From positions 1,081,354-1,145,353 of the forward strand of contig NZ_LMFC01000001.1 in assembly GCF_001426705.1 (NCBI RefSeq): a stretch of 64,000 nucleotides of DNA, in the 5' to 3' direction. Numbering within the stretch: the stretch's first letter is position 1; every line of letters begins with the position of its first letter. The notes under the pieces were generated by a model. It searched no databases. It was not told the origin of the DNA and saw nothing but the letters and a program-made list of their open reading frames with translations. Source of the stretch: Cellulomonas sp. Root485 (lineage in GTDB: Bacteria > Actinomycetota > Actinomycetes > Actinomycetales > Cellulomonadaceae). Made by a program: the position numbers and the translations under genes. This document shows, piece after piece, positions 23,622 through 31,346 of this stretch.

Positions 23622-25220
23622 ATGCTCAGAAAGACCGGGATCGTGCTGGGGGTGAGCCTCGCGCTCGTGCTCGGCACGGGGGGCGCGGCGATTGCCGGCG
23701 AGCTCCCAGCCGCTTCGCTGCCGGACGTCTGCGTCCCGTCCGAGGGATCCCCTCGCGTCGAGACCACGTACAAGGACGTCCCGAACCCGGACTACGTGCC
23801 GGGCAAGCCTGCCGTCGACCACCCCGCCGAGACCCACGAGGCGACGGTCGCCGACCAGCGCTACTCGTGGAACCCGCAGGGGCCGGTGGATGAGTCGGCC
23901 GTCGAGCCGACCTGGCCGACGCCTGCCCAGGGCAGGTGGACCCCGAACACGTCGAACTACAAGGAGGGCGACCCGCTCGGCACCGTCTGGGTCGCGAGTA
24001 ACCCCGCCGACACTGGCGCGTACTTCTACTGGACGACCAAGACGGTCACCGTCGTGGACGAGCCCGCGTGGGTCGAGGCCGAGGTTCCGGCGCAGGGCGA
24101 GCCGACGATCCGCGTCGTGGACGTCGAGGGTCACGACGCCATCCCCGCTGTGACGTGTGCAGCAGCCTCGGCTGACTTCCGCGTCACTGCCGCCCCGTCC
24201 TGTGCGGACCGGGACGGTGCGGCGAGCCTGACGTGGGAGGGCGCGCGCATCACCGGCGCCGCGTTCGACACCGTCCCGATGACCCCGGCCGAGTTCGGTC
24301 AGTTCTACTCGGGCGACTACCCCGGACCGCTCGCCGGTCAGTACCAGATCACGCTGGCGGCCGACCCCGGCTACTCCTTCGGTCGGGACCACACCAAGGT
24401 GCTCGACTTCCGGATGCCGGACGCTTTCACCGACGAGCAGTGCGCGTTGTCGTCTGCCGGCATCACGGTCCCGACCTGCGTGCGGCCGGACGTCCTGCCC
24501 CTCGCCACGAACCTCGAGCCGAATGGTTGGGTCCTGAAGCCCAACAGCGGATCCGCGTACGTCGAGGGGGGTCTCGGTCTGGACGGCACCGTCGGGACCG
24601 GCTCGGCATGGGCTCGTCTCGACCTGCCGGCCGGGACGCAGCTGTCCGACATCGCCGCGAGCCTGGGCACCGACCTGGTCTCGTCGTCGGGAGACTGGTG
24701 GGGCGGCGTGATCCTCGAAGGAGGAGAGCTGACGAAGCAGCTGCACTACGACAGCGACGGTCGCTTCTGGACCGCCCAGCAGGGCATCCTCCCGGACGAC
24801 TCGCTGAAGGGCGGCTTCTACGAGTCGGACGACCTGGCGGCCGACCTTCTGGTCGACCCGAACGTCGGGTCGCTCAAGATCTACGTCAACGAGGGCCAGT
24901 GGGCTGTCGTCGGCAGCCAGGACTACGGCTGCACCACTCAGCCGTTCGGCTACGTGGCTCCGCTCGTGGACCCGCCCGCAGCGCCGCTCGTGGACCCGCC
25001 CGCTGCTCCGGCCGGCACGCCTGAGGTCGACGAGGTCCTCGTCGCGAACGACGTCGTCGAGGAGGCCTTCGACTCCGAGGTGCTTGCTGCGGGCACGCCC
25101 GCCGCGGGTGAGCTCGCGGCGACCGGGAGCGACGGCGTGGCGATCACGCTGGGGGCTGCTCTGCTCCTCGCGCTGTCCGGCCTGAGCCTGACGGCGATCC
25201 GTCGGCGCGCGACCCGATGA
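23622..25220 (+). CDS. Sortase-anchored (LAATG) surface protein of unknown function
   Basis: 532-residue secreted protein. Residues 1-25 are a signal peptide (basic MLRK, hydrophobic core, AIAG). The C terminus has a sorting signal: LAATG at 498-502, a hydrophobic helix about 506-526, then RRRATR. LAXTG is the motif used by class E sortases of high-GC Gram-positives; no sortase gene lies here. The ectodomain has no family I recognise. It is Trp/Tyr/Pro rich (VPNPDYVPGKPAVDHPAET, YSWNP, YFYWTTK) and has six or more cysteines. A Pro-rich stalk with two APLVDPPA repeats precedes the anchor. Start ATG is behind GAAGGGA. Confidence 0.85.
   Translation: MLRKTGIVLGVSLALVLGTGGAAIAGELPAASLPDVCVPSEGSPRVETTYKDVPNPDYVPGKPAVDHPAETHEATVADQRYSWNPQGPVDESAVEPTWPTPAQGRWTPNTSNYKEGDPLGTVWVASNPADTGAYFYWTTKTVTVVDEPAWVEAEVPAQGEPTIRVVDVEGHDAIPAVTCAAASADFRVTAAPSCADRDGAASLTWEGARITGAAFDTVPMTPAEFGQFYSGDYPGPLAGQYQITLAADPGYSFGRDHTKVLDFRMPDAFTDEQCALSSAGITVPTCVRPDVLPLATNLEPNGWVLKPNSGSAYVEGGLGLDGTVGTGSAWARLDLPAGTQLSDIAASLGTDLVSSSGDWWGGVILEGGELTKQLHYDSDGRFWTAQQGILPDDSLKGGFYESDDLAADLLVDPNVGSLKIYVNEGQWAVVGSQDYGCTTQPFGYVAPLVDPPAAPLVDPPAAPAGTPEVDEVLVANDVVEEAFDSEVLAAGTPAAGELAATGSDGVAITLGAALLLALSGLSLTAIRRRATR
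24957..25004 (+). repeat. Two 24-bp tandem repeats encoding APLVDPPA
   Basis: Two units of eight codons in the Pro-rich stalk of the LAATG protein, differing at only a few third or wobble positions. Typical of a wall-spanning stalk that can vary in length. Confidence 0.85.
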
Positions 25221-25315
25221 CGGCGGTCGAGCGCACCGTCATCGGTGTGCTCGATCCGGAGGACTCCCCGGGAGCTCCGGCCGACGGAGTGAGACCACGC
25301 GCGTGAGCGAACGTG

Positions 25316-25390
25316 GACCGCGACGACCTCCGGTCGGGGTGCGGGACCTGCTGAGAGGTCCGCACCTCTGACCCGGAGGTCGTCGCGGTC
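25316..25390. terminator. Long compound hairpin after the surface-protein gene
   Basis: Perfect 18-base inverted repeat (arms 25316-25333 and 25373-25390, beginning GACCGCGACGACC). The 39-base loop holds a second hairpin TGCGGGACCT / AGGTCCGCA with one bulge. It lies about 95 nt after the stop and 90 nt before yqeY. Strong terminator candidate, but unusually long for one. Confidence 0.6.
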
Positions 25391-25479
25391 GTCGGACGTC
25401 CTCGCACCGGCACGCGGCAGCGGCGCCCCCTGCGCATTCCGACTGCGCCAGGTGGCGCCCGCAAGGCACGATGGCTCCC

Positions 25480-25929
25480 ATGAGCACCCTCGACCAGCTG
25501 ACGTCCGACCTGACCACCGCCATGAAGGCGCGCGACACGGAGCGCACGGGCGTCCTGCGCCAGATCATCGGGGCGGTGCGCTTCGAGGCGAAGGCCGGTG
25601 CGGTCGAGAAGGAGCTGTCGGAGGACGACGTGCTGAAGATCCTGGCGCGCGAGGTCAAGAAGCGTCGCGACTCGGCGCAGATCTACACGGACGCGGGGGC
25701 GCCGGAGCGTGCGGCGACGGAGACCGCCGAGGCGGACCTCATCGAGACGTACCTGCCCGCGCAGCTGTCCGACGAGGAGCTGCAGGCGCTGGTGACGTCG
25801 GTGATCGCGGACGTCGGCGCCACGTCGGTGCGGGACATGGGTGCGGTGATGAAGGAGGCGTCCGCGCGTGCCGGGGCGTCGGCGGACGGCAAGAAGCTGT
25901 CGACGCTGGTGCGCGCCGCGCTCAGCTGA
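25480..25929 (+). CDS. GatB/YqeY domain protein
   Basis: 149-residue YqeY-like protein, related to the C-terminal helical domain of the GatB amidotransferase subunit. Family features are LKARDTERTGVLRQIIGAV-type N terminus (about residues 14-33), VEKELSEDDVLKILAREVKKRRDS (span 46-69), ETYLPAQLSDEEL and MGAVMKEASARAG. The start is taken as ATG 25480, 7 nt after CACGAT; an in-frame ATG at 25471 would add three residues. It is thought to bind tRNA or aid amidation but its role is not established. It overlaps the convergent gene by 8 nt. Confidence 0.9.
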   Translation: MSTLDQLTSDLTTAMKARDTERTGVLRQIIGAVRFEAKAGAVEKELSEDDVLKILAREVKKRRDSAQIYTDAGAPERAATETAEADLIETYLPAQLSDEELQALVTSVIADVGATSVRDMGAVMKEASARAGASADGKKLSTLVRAALS

Positions 25930-26806
25930 CGGAGGCGGGGAGCGACTCGTAGGTGCGGCCCGACAGCATCGACGCGACGTCGGAGGTCCACGGCAGGGGC
26001 GGCTCGGGCATGACGACGAGCCATGAGCCGTCCCGGTCGAAGAACCGCAGATCGCCGTCGAACGCGTAGGTGTCGCGTACGTGCACACCCAGGTCGGTGA
26101 CCGTGAAGGTCAGGTTGAACAGCCACGCGGCGGGGTCCTGGATCCGGGCGTCGCTGTCGAGGTCCCGCGACGTCCACAGCCGCATCCAGGTGACGCTGCG
26201 CGACTCCCGTGCGGGCACGACGAGCGGGTGCCCGGGCAGCAGGTCCAGCTCGCCGCCGGCGGGTTCGATGACGTTGACCTGGGCGACGCCGTCGGACACG
26301 TTCTCGAACCAGATGGTCAAGGCGGTGCGGAACGCGTAGGTCTCGTCGCGCCCGACCTGGAGCTGGCCGGTCAGCTGGCGCCACCGGTCCTGTCCACCGG
26401 TGGTGAGCTGGCAGTACTCGAGGGCGGGCCTGCCGGGCGTGCCGGAGCCCTCGGGGAAGGCTCGGGCGACGATCGTGGGGGCCAGCACGTCGAGCCGCGC
26501 CTCTTCGAGCATCCGGCGCATCCGGTACGACTCGGCGCGCTGCCGGTCGGCGTCGGCGCGCGCGCTCTGGGCCTCCTGCTGCGCGAGCGCGATGGCGTCC
26601 CGAGCGATGGAGACCTGTTCGTCGAAGACCTTCGTCTGCTTGGTGGTGGCCTCAGCCAGCCGCTTGGAGCGGCGGGCGGCCCTGCCAGCGACGATCCAGG
26701 CGCCGAGAGCGGCGATGAGTGTCAGGACGGAGATGGCGAGCGGTGCCCACTGCTCCCAGTCCTGCCAGACGACGTCCCCCACGAGCGGTAGTTCGACGCT
26801 GATCAT
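25922..26806 (-). CDS. Membrane-anchored coiled-coil protein, unknown
   Basis: 294 residues. A single membrane helix lies near residues 21-41 (WAPLAISVLTLIAALGAWIVAG). A charged heptad-rich coiled coil follows at about 45-107, rich in Ala, Glu, Gln and Arg. The remaining beta-rich domain of about 185 residues (TALTIWFENVSDG, LLPGHPLVVPARESRSV, FTVTDLGVHVRD) resembles a cytosolic immunoglobulin-like or C2-like fold by eye only. No family recognised and no operon partner. It is convergent with yqeY. Confidence 0.7.
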   Translation of the reverse strand: MISVELPLVGDVVWQDWEQWAPLAISVLTLIAALGAWIVAGRAARRSKRLAEATTKQTKVFDEQVSIARDAIALAQQEAQSARADADRQRAESYRMRRMLEEARLDVLAPTIVARAFPEGSGTPGRPALEYCQLTTGGQDRWRQLTGQLQVGRDETYAFRTALTIWFENVSDGVAQVNVIEPAGGELDLLPGHPLVVPARESRSVTWMRLWTSRDLDSDARIQDPAAWLFNLTFTVTDLGVHVRDTYAFDGDLRFFDRDGSWLVVMPEPPLPWTSDVASMLSGRTYESLPASVS

Positions 26807-26877
26807 TCAGGGAAGGTACCGACCGATTCGTCCGAATTCGACCCTGAGGATCCTCCATCACCCGTGTGGGGGAACGA

Positions 26878-27288
26878 TCAGGTGCCGGACGCCTGTGCGG
26901 CGAGGGCGGCGGCGAGCTGGTCGGGGGTGCTGCGCAGGAGGCAGAACTCGTTGCCCTCGGGGTCCGCGAGCACGTGCCAGGGGACGTCTCCCTGCCCGAT
27001 GTCGACCCGCGTGGCGCCGAGCGAGAGCAGGCGGTCGAGCTCGGTGGCCTGGTCCGAGCCGTTGGGCGGACGCAGGTCGGCGTGCAGGCGGTTCTTGGCG
27101 ACCTTGGCGTCGGGGACCTGGATGAACAGCCACCCGGTCGCGGCACCATCGGCGGGCTGGATGGCGACCTCCTCGTCGCCCTCCGCGGCGTCCCAGACGA
27201 AGGACCACCCGAGGACGTCGCCCCACCAGCGGGCCAGGGCGTACGGGTCGGCGGCGTCGATCGTCAGGTGGGAGACCACAGGCGTCAT
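26878..27288 (-). CDS. VOC (glyoxalase/bleomycin resistance) family protein
   Basis: 136-residue single-domain VOC protein. Family features are MTPVVSHLTIDAADPYALARWW at the start (span 1-22), the metal-ligand-like His7, HADLRPPNGSD in the middle and WHVLADPEGNEFCLL near the end, where Glu is the usual final metal ligand. The pattern fits the actinobacterial Glyoxalase_6 subgroup, whose substrate is unknown. The start follows a TAACCT -10 element by 7 nt. Longer upstream reading in frame is shadow. Confidence 0.88.
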   Translation of the reverse strand: MTPVVSHLTIDAADPYALARWWGDVLGWSFVWDAAEGDEEVAIQPADGAATGWLFIQVPDAKVAKNRLHADLRPPNGSDQATELDRLLSLGATRVDIGQGDVPWHVLADPEGNEFCLLRSTPDQLAAALAAQASGT

Positions 27289-27295
27289 GCACGGC

Positions 27296-27301
27296 AGGTT
27301 A
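27296..27301 (-). promoter_or_regulatory. -10 element TAACCT for a leaderless VOC gene transcript
   Basis: Minus-strand TAACCT 7 nt upstream of the ATG at 27288. Confidence 0.6.
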
Positions 27302-27328
27302 GGGGCGACCACCGACACTCGCGACCGG

Positions 27329-27637
27329 TTACTTCGGCGACGGACCCTGGTCGAGGCGGACGACGCCGGAGTCGAGGTCGATCCGCCCTGCCGCGTCACC
27401 GGTCTGCTGGATGTCCAGCTGCTGGCGGTCCTGCTCGGCGGTGAGGTACTCGCGGTTGGGCTGGAACACGTCGACGAGCGCACCGAACGCCCCGGTGCCA
27501 CCGACGCCTCCGGTCGGACGCCGCTCCCGTGGGCGGCGGTGGTCGAACCAGCCGCGGGCCATCATCCGGTCGACCGCGACGAGCATGAGCGCGAGCGTGA
27601 CGACCGCACCGGCGATGAGCCACCCCATGCCGCTCAT
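27329..27637 (-). CDS. Small membrane protein, DUF6191-like
   Basis: 102 residues. An N-terminal membrane helix (WLIAGAVVTLALMLVAVDRM, about residues 5-24) is followed by a basic, Gly-rich linker and a conserved-looking C-terminal part, VFQPNREYLTAEQDRQQLD (about 58-76). The latter resembles short actinobacterial DUF6191-type proteins; that assignment is tentative. The ATG overlaps the stop of the MBL hydrolase gene (ATGA), so it is translated with it. Role unknown. Confidence 0.65.
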   Translation of the reverse strand: MSGMGWLIAGAVVTLALMLVAVDRMMARGWFDHRRPRERRPTGGVGGTGAFGALVDVFQPNREYLTAEQDRQQLDIQQTGDAAGRIDLDSGVVRLDQGPSPK

Positions 27638-28440
27638 CGTCCCACGGCCGCCCGCTGGGCTCCGTGGGCGGCGGCGGTCCAGGGCAGGGCGCATCGCTCG
27701 TCCATCGTGTCGTCGCCCGCGACGAGTGCGGAGAGGTAGGAGCGGTCCGCGGCGGCGCGTCGGCTCAGGTCCGTTCCGACGTGCCCGTGACCGGGGATCA
27801 CGAGATCGGCCCCGGTCGACTCGAGCAGTGCGAGCCCACGCACGTAGTCGTCGACGGGGTCGTCCGCCGAGAGGTCCAGCAACGGGATCTCCATGTCGGA
27901 GAGCATGTCGCCCGCCACGAGCACGCCGGCGTCGGGCAGGAACAGGGCGGTGTGGGGCCGCGCGTGCGCCGCGTGGACGAGGACCTGCACGGTCGGGCCG
28001 GGCCAGTCGAGCACGCCGGGCGACCGCTGGGGGTAACGGGTAGCCGCCGCGGCGATGGGTGCCGGGGGTGCACCGCTGCCGGCGAGCTCGGGGTCGGCGT
28101 CCCGTTCCGCGGCGAGCGTCTCGCGGTCGGTGGTCGGAACGTCGGCCGACCAGCGGGGCAGGTGCGCGAGCCCGGGACCGTCGAGCACGTGGTCCCAGTG
28201 CGCGTGCGTCGACCAGACGGCCACGGGCGTCCAGCCGCGCGCGCGGATCGTCGCCGCGAGGTCGTCCACCTCCCGGGCGGTCACCGCGGGGTCGACGACC
28301 AGGCACGTTCCGTCCGCAGCGACGACGACGGTCGACGTCGTCGTGTACACGGCGCTCGTCGCGACGTGCACCCCGGGGGCGACCTGCACGAGGTCGCGCG
28401 GGACGTCAGCCGTGAGCCTGGGCCGCCAGCGCGGCGGCAC
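27634..28440 (-). CDS. MBL-fold metallo-hydrolase
   Basis: 268-residue metallo-beta-lactamase-fold enzyme. The metal-binding signature is THAHWDHV (HxHxDH, about residues 97-104). Further ligand histidines are in HAAHARPHT, the aspartate in LVAGDMLSD and the last histidine in VIPGHGHVG. Substrate cannot be told from sequence. The start is uncertain: GTG 28440 overlaps the 3' end of ppgK by 35 nt, and shorter in-frame GTG starts near VQVAPGVHVATS are possible. It sits between ppgK and the small membrane protein in one operon. Confidence 0.85.
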   Translation of the reverse strand: MPPRWRPRLTADVPRDLVQVAPGVHVATSAVYTTTSTVVVAADGTCLVVDPAVTAREVDDLAATIRARGWTPVAVWSTHAHWDHVLDGPGLAHLPRWSADVPTTDRETLAAERDADPELAGSGAPPAPIAAAATRYPQRSPGVLDWPGPTVQVLVHAAHARPHTALFLPDAGVLVAGDMLSDMEIPLLDLSADDPVDDYVRGLALLESTGADLVIPGHGHVGTDLSRRAAADRSYLSALVAGDDTMDERCALPWTAAAHGAQRAAVGR

Positions 28441-29182
28441 CGACGATGCCCGCCGCGTTGCGCAGCTCGGCAGGGACGATCTTCGTGCGGATGTCGAGCA
28501 GCGGCAGGAAGTCCTTGTGATGCTTGCTCACGCCGCCGCCGACGACGAACAGGTCGGGCCAGAACAGGTTCTCCACGACGGTGAAGTAGCGCTGCAGGCG
28601 CTCCGCCCACTGCGCCCAGTCGAGGTCGTCCCGGTCCCGCACGCTCTCGGCGGCGCGCGACTCGGCGTCGTGCCCGTCGATCTCCAGGTGCCCGAGCTCG
28701 GTGTTCGGCACCAGGTGCCCGTCCACGATCAGCGCCGAGCCGATGCCGGTGCCCAGCGTCACGACGAGCACCACACCCTGCACGCCCTTGGCAGCGCCGT
28801 ACTGCACCTCGGCGAACCCGGCGGCGTCGGCGTCGTTGACGGCGAGCACCCGGCGGCCCGTCGCGTCGTGCACCGCCTTCTCGACGTCGGTGCCGATCCA
28901 CGACTTGTCGACGTTCGCCGCGGACTGCGCGACGCCGTGCAGGATCACCGCGGGGAACGTGACGCCGATCGGCACGTCCTTGCCCAGGTGGAACGAGTCG
29001 ACGACCTTCGCGACCGTCGCCGCGACGGCGTCGGGGGTGGAGGGCTGCGGGGTCGGGATGCGCAGCCGGTCGGCGGCGAACTGCCCGTCGGACAGCGAGA
29101 CGGGTGCGCCCTTGATCCCGCTCCCGCCGATGTCGATGCCGAACGCCGTCTCGACGGACTTCTTGTGCTTGTGGTCGCTCAT
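28406..29182 (-). CDS. ppgK: Polyphosphate glucokinase
   Basis: Phosphorylates glucose to glucose-6-phosphate using polyphosphate (and often ATP); typical of Actinobacteria. 258 residues, ROK fold. The phosphate-1 motif [15 protein letters not shown] lies at residues 14-28. The catalytic aspartate is in [12 protein letters not shown], the phosphate-2 motif is [15 protein letters not shown], and [15 protein letters not shown] follows. The C terminus [16 protein letters not shown] is characteristic of PpgK rather than ATP-only glucokinases. Start ATG 29182 overlaps the map stop (ATGA). Confidence 0.94.
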   Translation of the reverse strand: MSDHKHKKSVETAFGIDIGGSGIKGAPVSLSDGQFAADRLRIPTPQPSTPDAVAATVAKVVDSFHLGKDVPIGVTFPAVILHGVAQSAANVDKSWIGTDVEKAVHDATGRRVLAVNDADAAGFAEVQYGAAKGVQGVVLVVTLGTGIGSALIVDGHLVPNTELGHLEIDGHDAESRAAESVRDRDDLDWAQWAERLQRYFTVVENLFWPDLFVVGGGVSKHHKDFLPLLDIRTKIVPAELRNAAGIVGAAALAAQAHG

Positions 29183-30051
29183 GGCAGGGTCAGGATCTCC
29201 GCTCCGGTGTCGGTGACCAGCAGGGTGTGCTCGAACTGCGCGCTGCGTCGGCCGTCGGCCGTCAGGACGGTCCAGTCGTCGTCCCACATGACCCAGTCCG
29301 GGGTGCCGAGGTTGAGCATCGGTTCGATGGTGAACACCATCCCCGGCTCGATGATCGTGTCGTAGGCGGGGGCGGCGTCGTAGTGGGGGACCACCAGCCC
29401 GGTGTGGAAGGCGGGGCCGACGCCGTGCCCGGTGTAGTCACGGACGACGCCGTAGCCGAACCGTGCGGCGTACTTCTCGATCACGCGGCCGACCACGTTG
29501 ATCTCGCGACCGGGGACCACCGCCTTGATCGCGCGGGCGAGCGACTCCTGCGTGCGCTCGACCAGCAGACGCGACTCCTCGTCGACGTCCCCGGCCAGGA
29601 AGGTCGCGTTGTTGTCGCCGTGCACGCCGCCGATGTACGCGGTGACGTCGATGTTCACGATGTCGCCGTCCTCGATCACCGTCGAGTCCGGGATGCCGTG
29701 GCAGATGACCTCGTTCACCGACGTGCACAGTGACTTGGGGAAGCCGCGGTAGCCGAGGGTCGACGGGTACGCGCCGTTGTCGACCAGGAAGTCGTGCCCG
29801 ATGACGTCCAGCTCGTCCGTCGTCACGCCGGGGGCGACGTGGCTGCCGACGAGCTCGAGAGCCTGGGCGGCGAGGCGTGCGGCGACGCGGACGCGCTCGA
29901 TCATGTCGGCGTCGAGGACGTTGCTGCCCGTCCACCGCGCAGGACCCGGCCGGCCGACGTACTCGGGGCGGTCGATCGTGGACGGGACGGGCCGGCGAGG
30001 GCTCAGCGTGCCCGGGACCAAGGCGGATCGTGGCGCGTGGACGGGCGGCAT
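29179..30051 (-). CDS. map: Methionine aminopeptidase, type 1c
   Basis: Removes N-terminal Met from nascent proteins. 290 residues with the N-terminal extension of type 1c enzymes ([18 protein letters not shown], about residues 16-33). The dinuclear metal site is intact: His in ICHGIPDS, Asp pair in [19 protein letters not shown] (span), His in [11 protein letters not shown], Glu in FTIEPML and the final Glu in [11 protein letters not shown]. Start is ATG 30051, 7 nt after a TAGACT -10 element; the longer upstream reading is not needed. It is coupled to ppgK. Confidence 0.95.
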   Translation of the reverse strand: MPPVHAPRSALVPGTLSPRRPVPSTIDRPEYVGRPGPARWTGSNVLDADMIERVRVAARLAAQALELVGSHVAPGVTTDELDVIGHDFLVDNGAYPSTLGYRGFPKSLCTSVNEVICHGIPDSTVIEDGDIVNIDVTAYIGGVHGDNNATFLAGDVDEESRLLVERTQESLARAIKAVVPGREINVVGRVIEKYAARFGYGVVRDYTGHGVGPAFHTGLVVPHYDAAPAYDTIIEPGMVFTIEPMLNLGTPDWVMWDDDWTVLTADGRRSAQFEHTLLVTDTGAEILTLP

Positions 30052-30058
30052 ACCTGGC

Positions 30059-30064
30059 AGTCTA
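30059..30064 (-). promoter_or_regulatory. -10 element TAGACT for a leaderless map-ppgK transcript
   Basis: Minus-strand TAGACT 7 nt upstream of ATG 30051. It probably drives map, ppgK, the MBL hydrolase and the small membrane protein, which overlap or abut. Confidence 0.6.
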
Positions 30065-30131
30065 CGGACAGGAGGGCATCGCGGCCGGTCAGGAGGCATC
30101 GGTACCGGTGCCCCGAGGAAGGGAGACCGCC

Positions 30132-30305
30132 GTGGCGGACAAGTACTGGTTCAACACCGAGACCCACGAGGTCGAGGAGGGCCGGCAGAGCGACTGGACC
30201 AAGCTCATGGGGCCGTATGCGACCCGTGAGGAGGCGACGCACGCGCTGGAGAAGGCGCGCAAGCGCAACCAGGACTGGGACGCGCAGGACGAGGAGCAGT
30301 CCTGA
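30132..30305 (+). CDS. Short SPOR-like protein
   Basis: 57-residue soluble protein ([14 protein letters not shown], then [21 protein letters not shown]) matching the small actinobacterial proteins annotated as SPOR-like: a beta-beta-alpha core with the GPYATREEA turn, then a charged tail. It has no signal peptide or membrane anchor, so a peptidoglycan-binding role is doubtful. The GTG start is 6 nt behind AAGGGAG. It is a short gene, easily missed, divergent from map. Confidence 0.8.
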   Translation: MADKYWFNTETHEVEEGRQSDWTKLMGPYATREEATHALEKARKRNQDWDAQDEEQS

Positions 30306-30317
30306 GCCGTGGTGCAC

Positions 30318-30333
30318 CACCGCGAGCGGTGGA
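30318..30333. terminator. Small hairpin between convergent genes
   Basis: CCACCG-CGAG-CGGTGG, a 6-bp stem with a tetraloop, between the SPOR-like gene and the convergent EEP gene. Plausible but weak terminator. Confidence 0.35.
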
Positions 30334-30374
30334 CTGCAGGGTTGGTCGGCACGTGACCCATGGACGGGCCGCGG

Positions 30375-31346
30375 TCATCGCCGCGCGAGAGTCGCCACGA
30401 TCGGCCGGTGGTCGCTCCTGCCCGTCGGCGGAAGGACCTCGAAGCCGGTGACGCGCCAGACGCGTCCGTCCACGAGGACGTGGTCGATAGGAGCGGCGAA
30501 CGCCGTGGGGACGTCCGCCGGCCACGTCCCGGACGAGGCGACGCCGGCGGCCCGTGCGGCGTCCACGCACGGTTCCAGCTCGCGGAGCCCGGGGTGGTCG
30601 AGCGTCGCGTTCAGGTCGCCCGCGACGATCGCGCCGGGAGTCGCCGCGCACGTGTCGGCGATCAGGCGCGTCTCCGTGCGCCACGACGCCATCGACCCGC
30701 GGCTGATGGGGGACATCGGGTGCGCGGCCACGAGGACCGGCGAGCCCGTCGGCTCGACAGGGTTCGCGACCAGGGAGCCGAGGCGCGTCGGCAACGGCTC
30801 GGCGACCGCGTAGGTGCCGACGCCGGGGGAGACGAGCAAGGCGGTTCCGGCGATGAACGTGGTGTTCCCGTCCGCGGTCAGCACCTGCATCGGGCGTCCG
30901 GCGACCTCGAGCCGCTCCGCCGTCGACCGGGCGACGGTCGCCGACGTCTCCGGCAGGACGACGACGTCGGCGTCCTGCGCCAGGGCGAGGTCGGCGAGCA
31001 CGTCGGCGCCCACCGTGTCGAGCGTGTTGAAGGACAGGACCACGACCTCGTCCCGCGACACTGTCGACGCCGACTCCTGCGGGGACGACCGCACGACGAG
31101 CACGGCGGCCTGCGCCGCGGCACCGAGCGCGAACGCCAGGGTCAGCGGGAGCAGCCGGCGGCGCGACCACGGGACGGCCACGAGCACCGCGACCGCGCCG
31201 GCGGCGCCCACCCCGAGCAGCGCGCGGAACGAGACCAGCTGGGCGACCGGGTAGACGCCCGACGCGACGGGGACCGCCAGCGCGACGAGCGCACCGCCGA
31301 CGAGAGCGGCGACGACCCAGAGGAGGACGCGAGCGCCCGTCCTCAC
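30375..31346 (-). CDS. Membrane-anchored endonuclease/exonuclease/phosphatase-fold protein
   Basis: 323 residues. Residues 1-90 contain three hydrophobic helices; the rest is an extracytoplasmic EEP (DNase I-like) domain. Catalytic-type motifs are visible: VVLSFNTLD, VVLPETS (Glu), AAHPMSP, AGDLNATLDH, DHVLVDG and the final SDHRPIVATL. Such proteins are annotated as endonuclease/exonuclease/phosphatase; substrate (nucleic acid or phospholipid) is unknown. GTG start overlaps the panB stop (GTGA), so it is co-translated with panB, which is unexpected functionally. Confidence 0.87.
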   Translation of the reverse strand: MRTGARVLLWVVAALVGGALVALAVPVASGVYPVAQLVSFRALLGVGAAGAVAVLVAVPWSRRRLLPLTLAFALGAAAQAAVLVVRSSPQESASTVSRDEVVVLSFNTLDTVGADVLADLALAQDADVVVLPETSATVARSTAERLEVAGRPMQVLTADGNTTFIAGTALLVSPGVGTYAVAEPLPTRLGSLVANPVEPTGSPVLVAAHPMSPISRGSMASWRTETRLIADTCAATPGAIVAGDLNATLDHPGLRELEPCVDAARAAGVASSGTWPADVPTAFAAPIDHVLVDGRVWRVTGFEVLPPTGRSDHRPIVATLARR

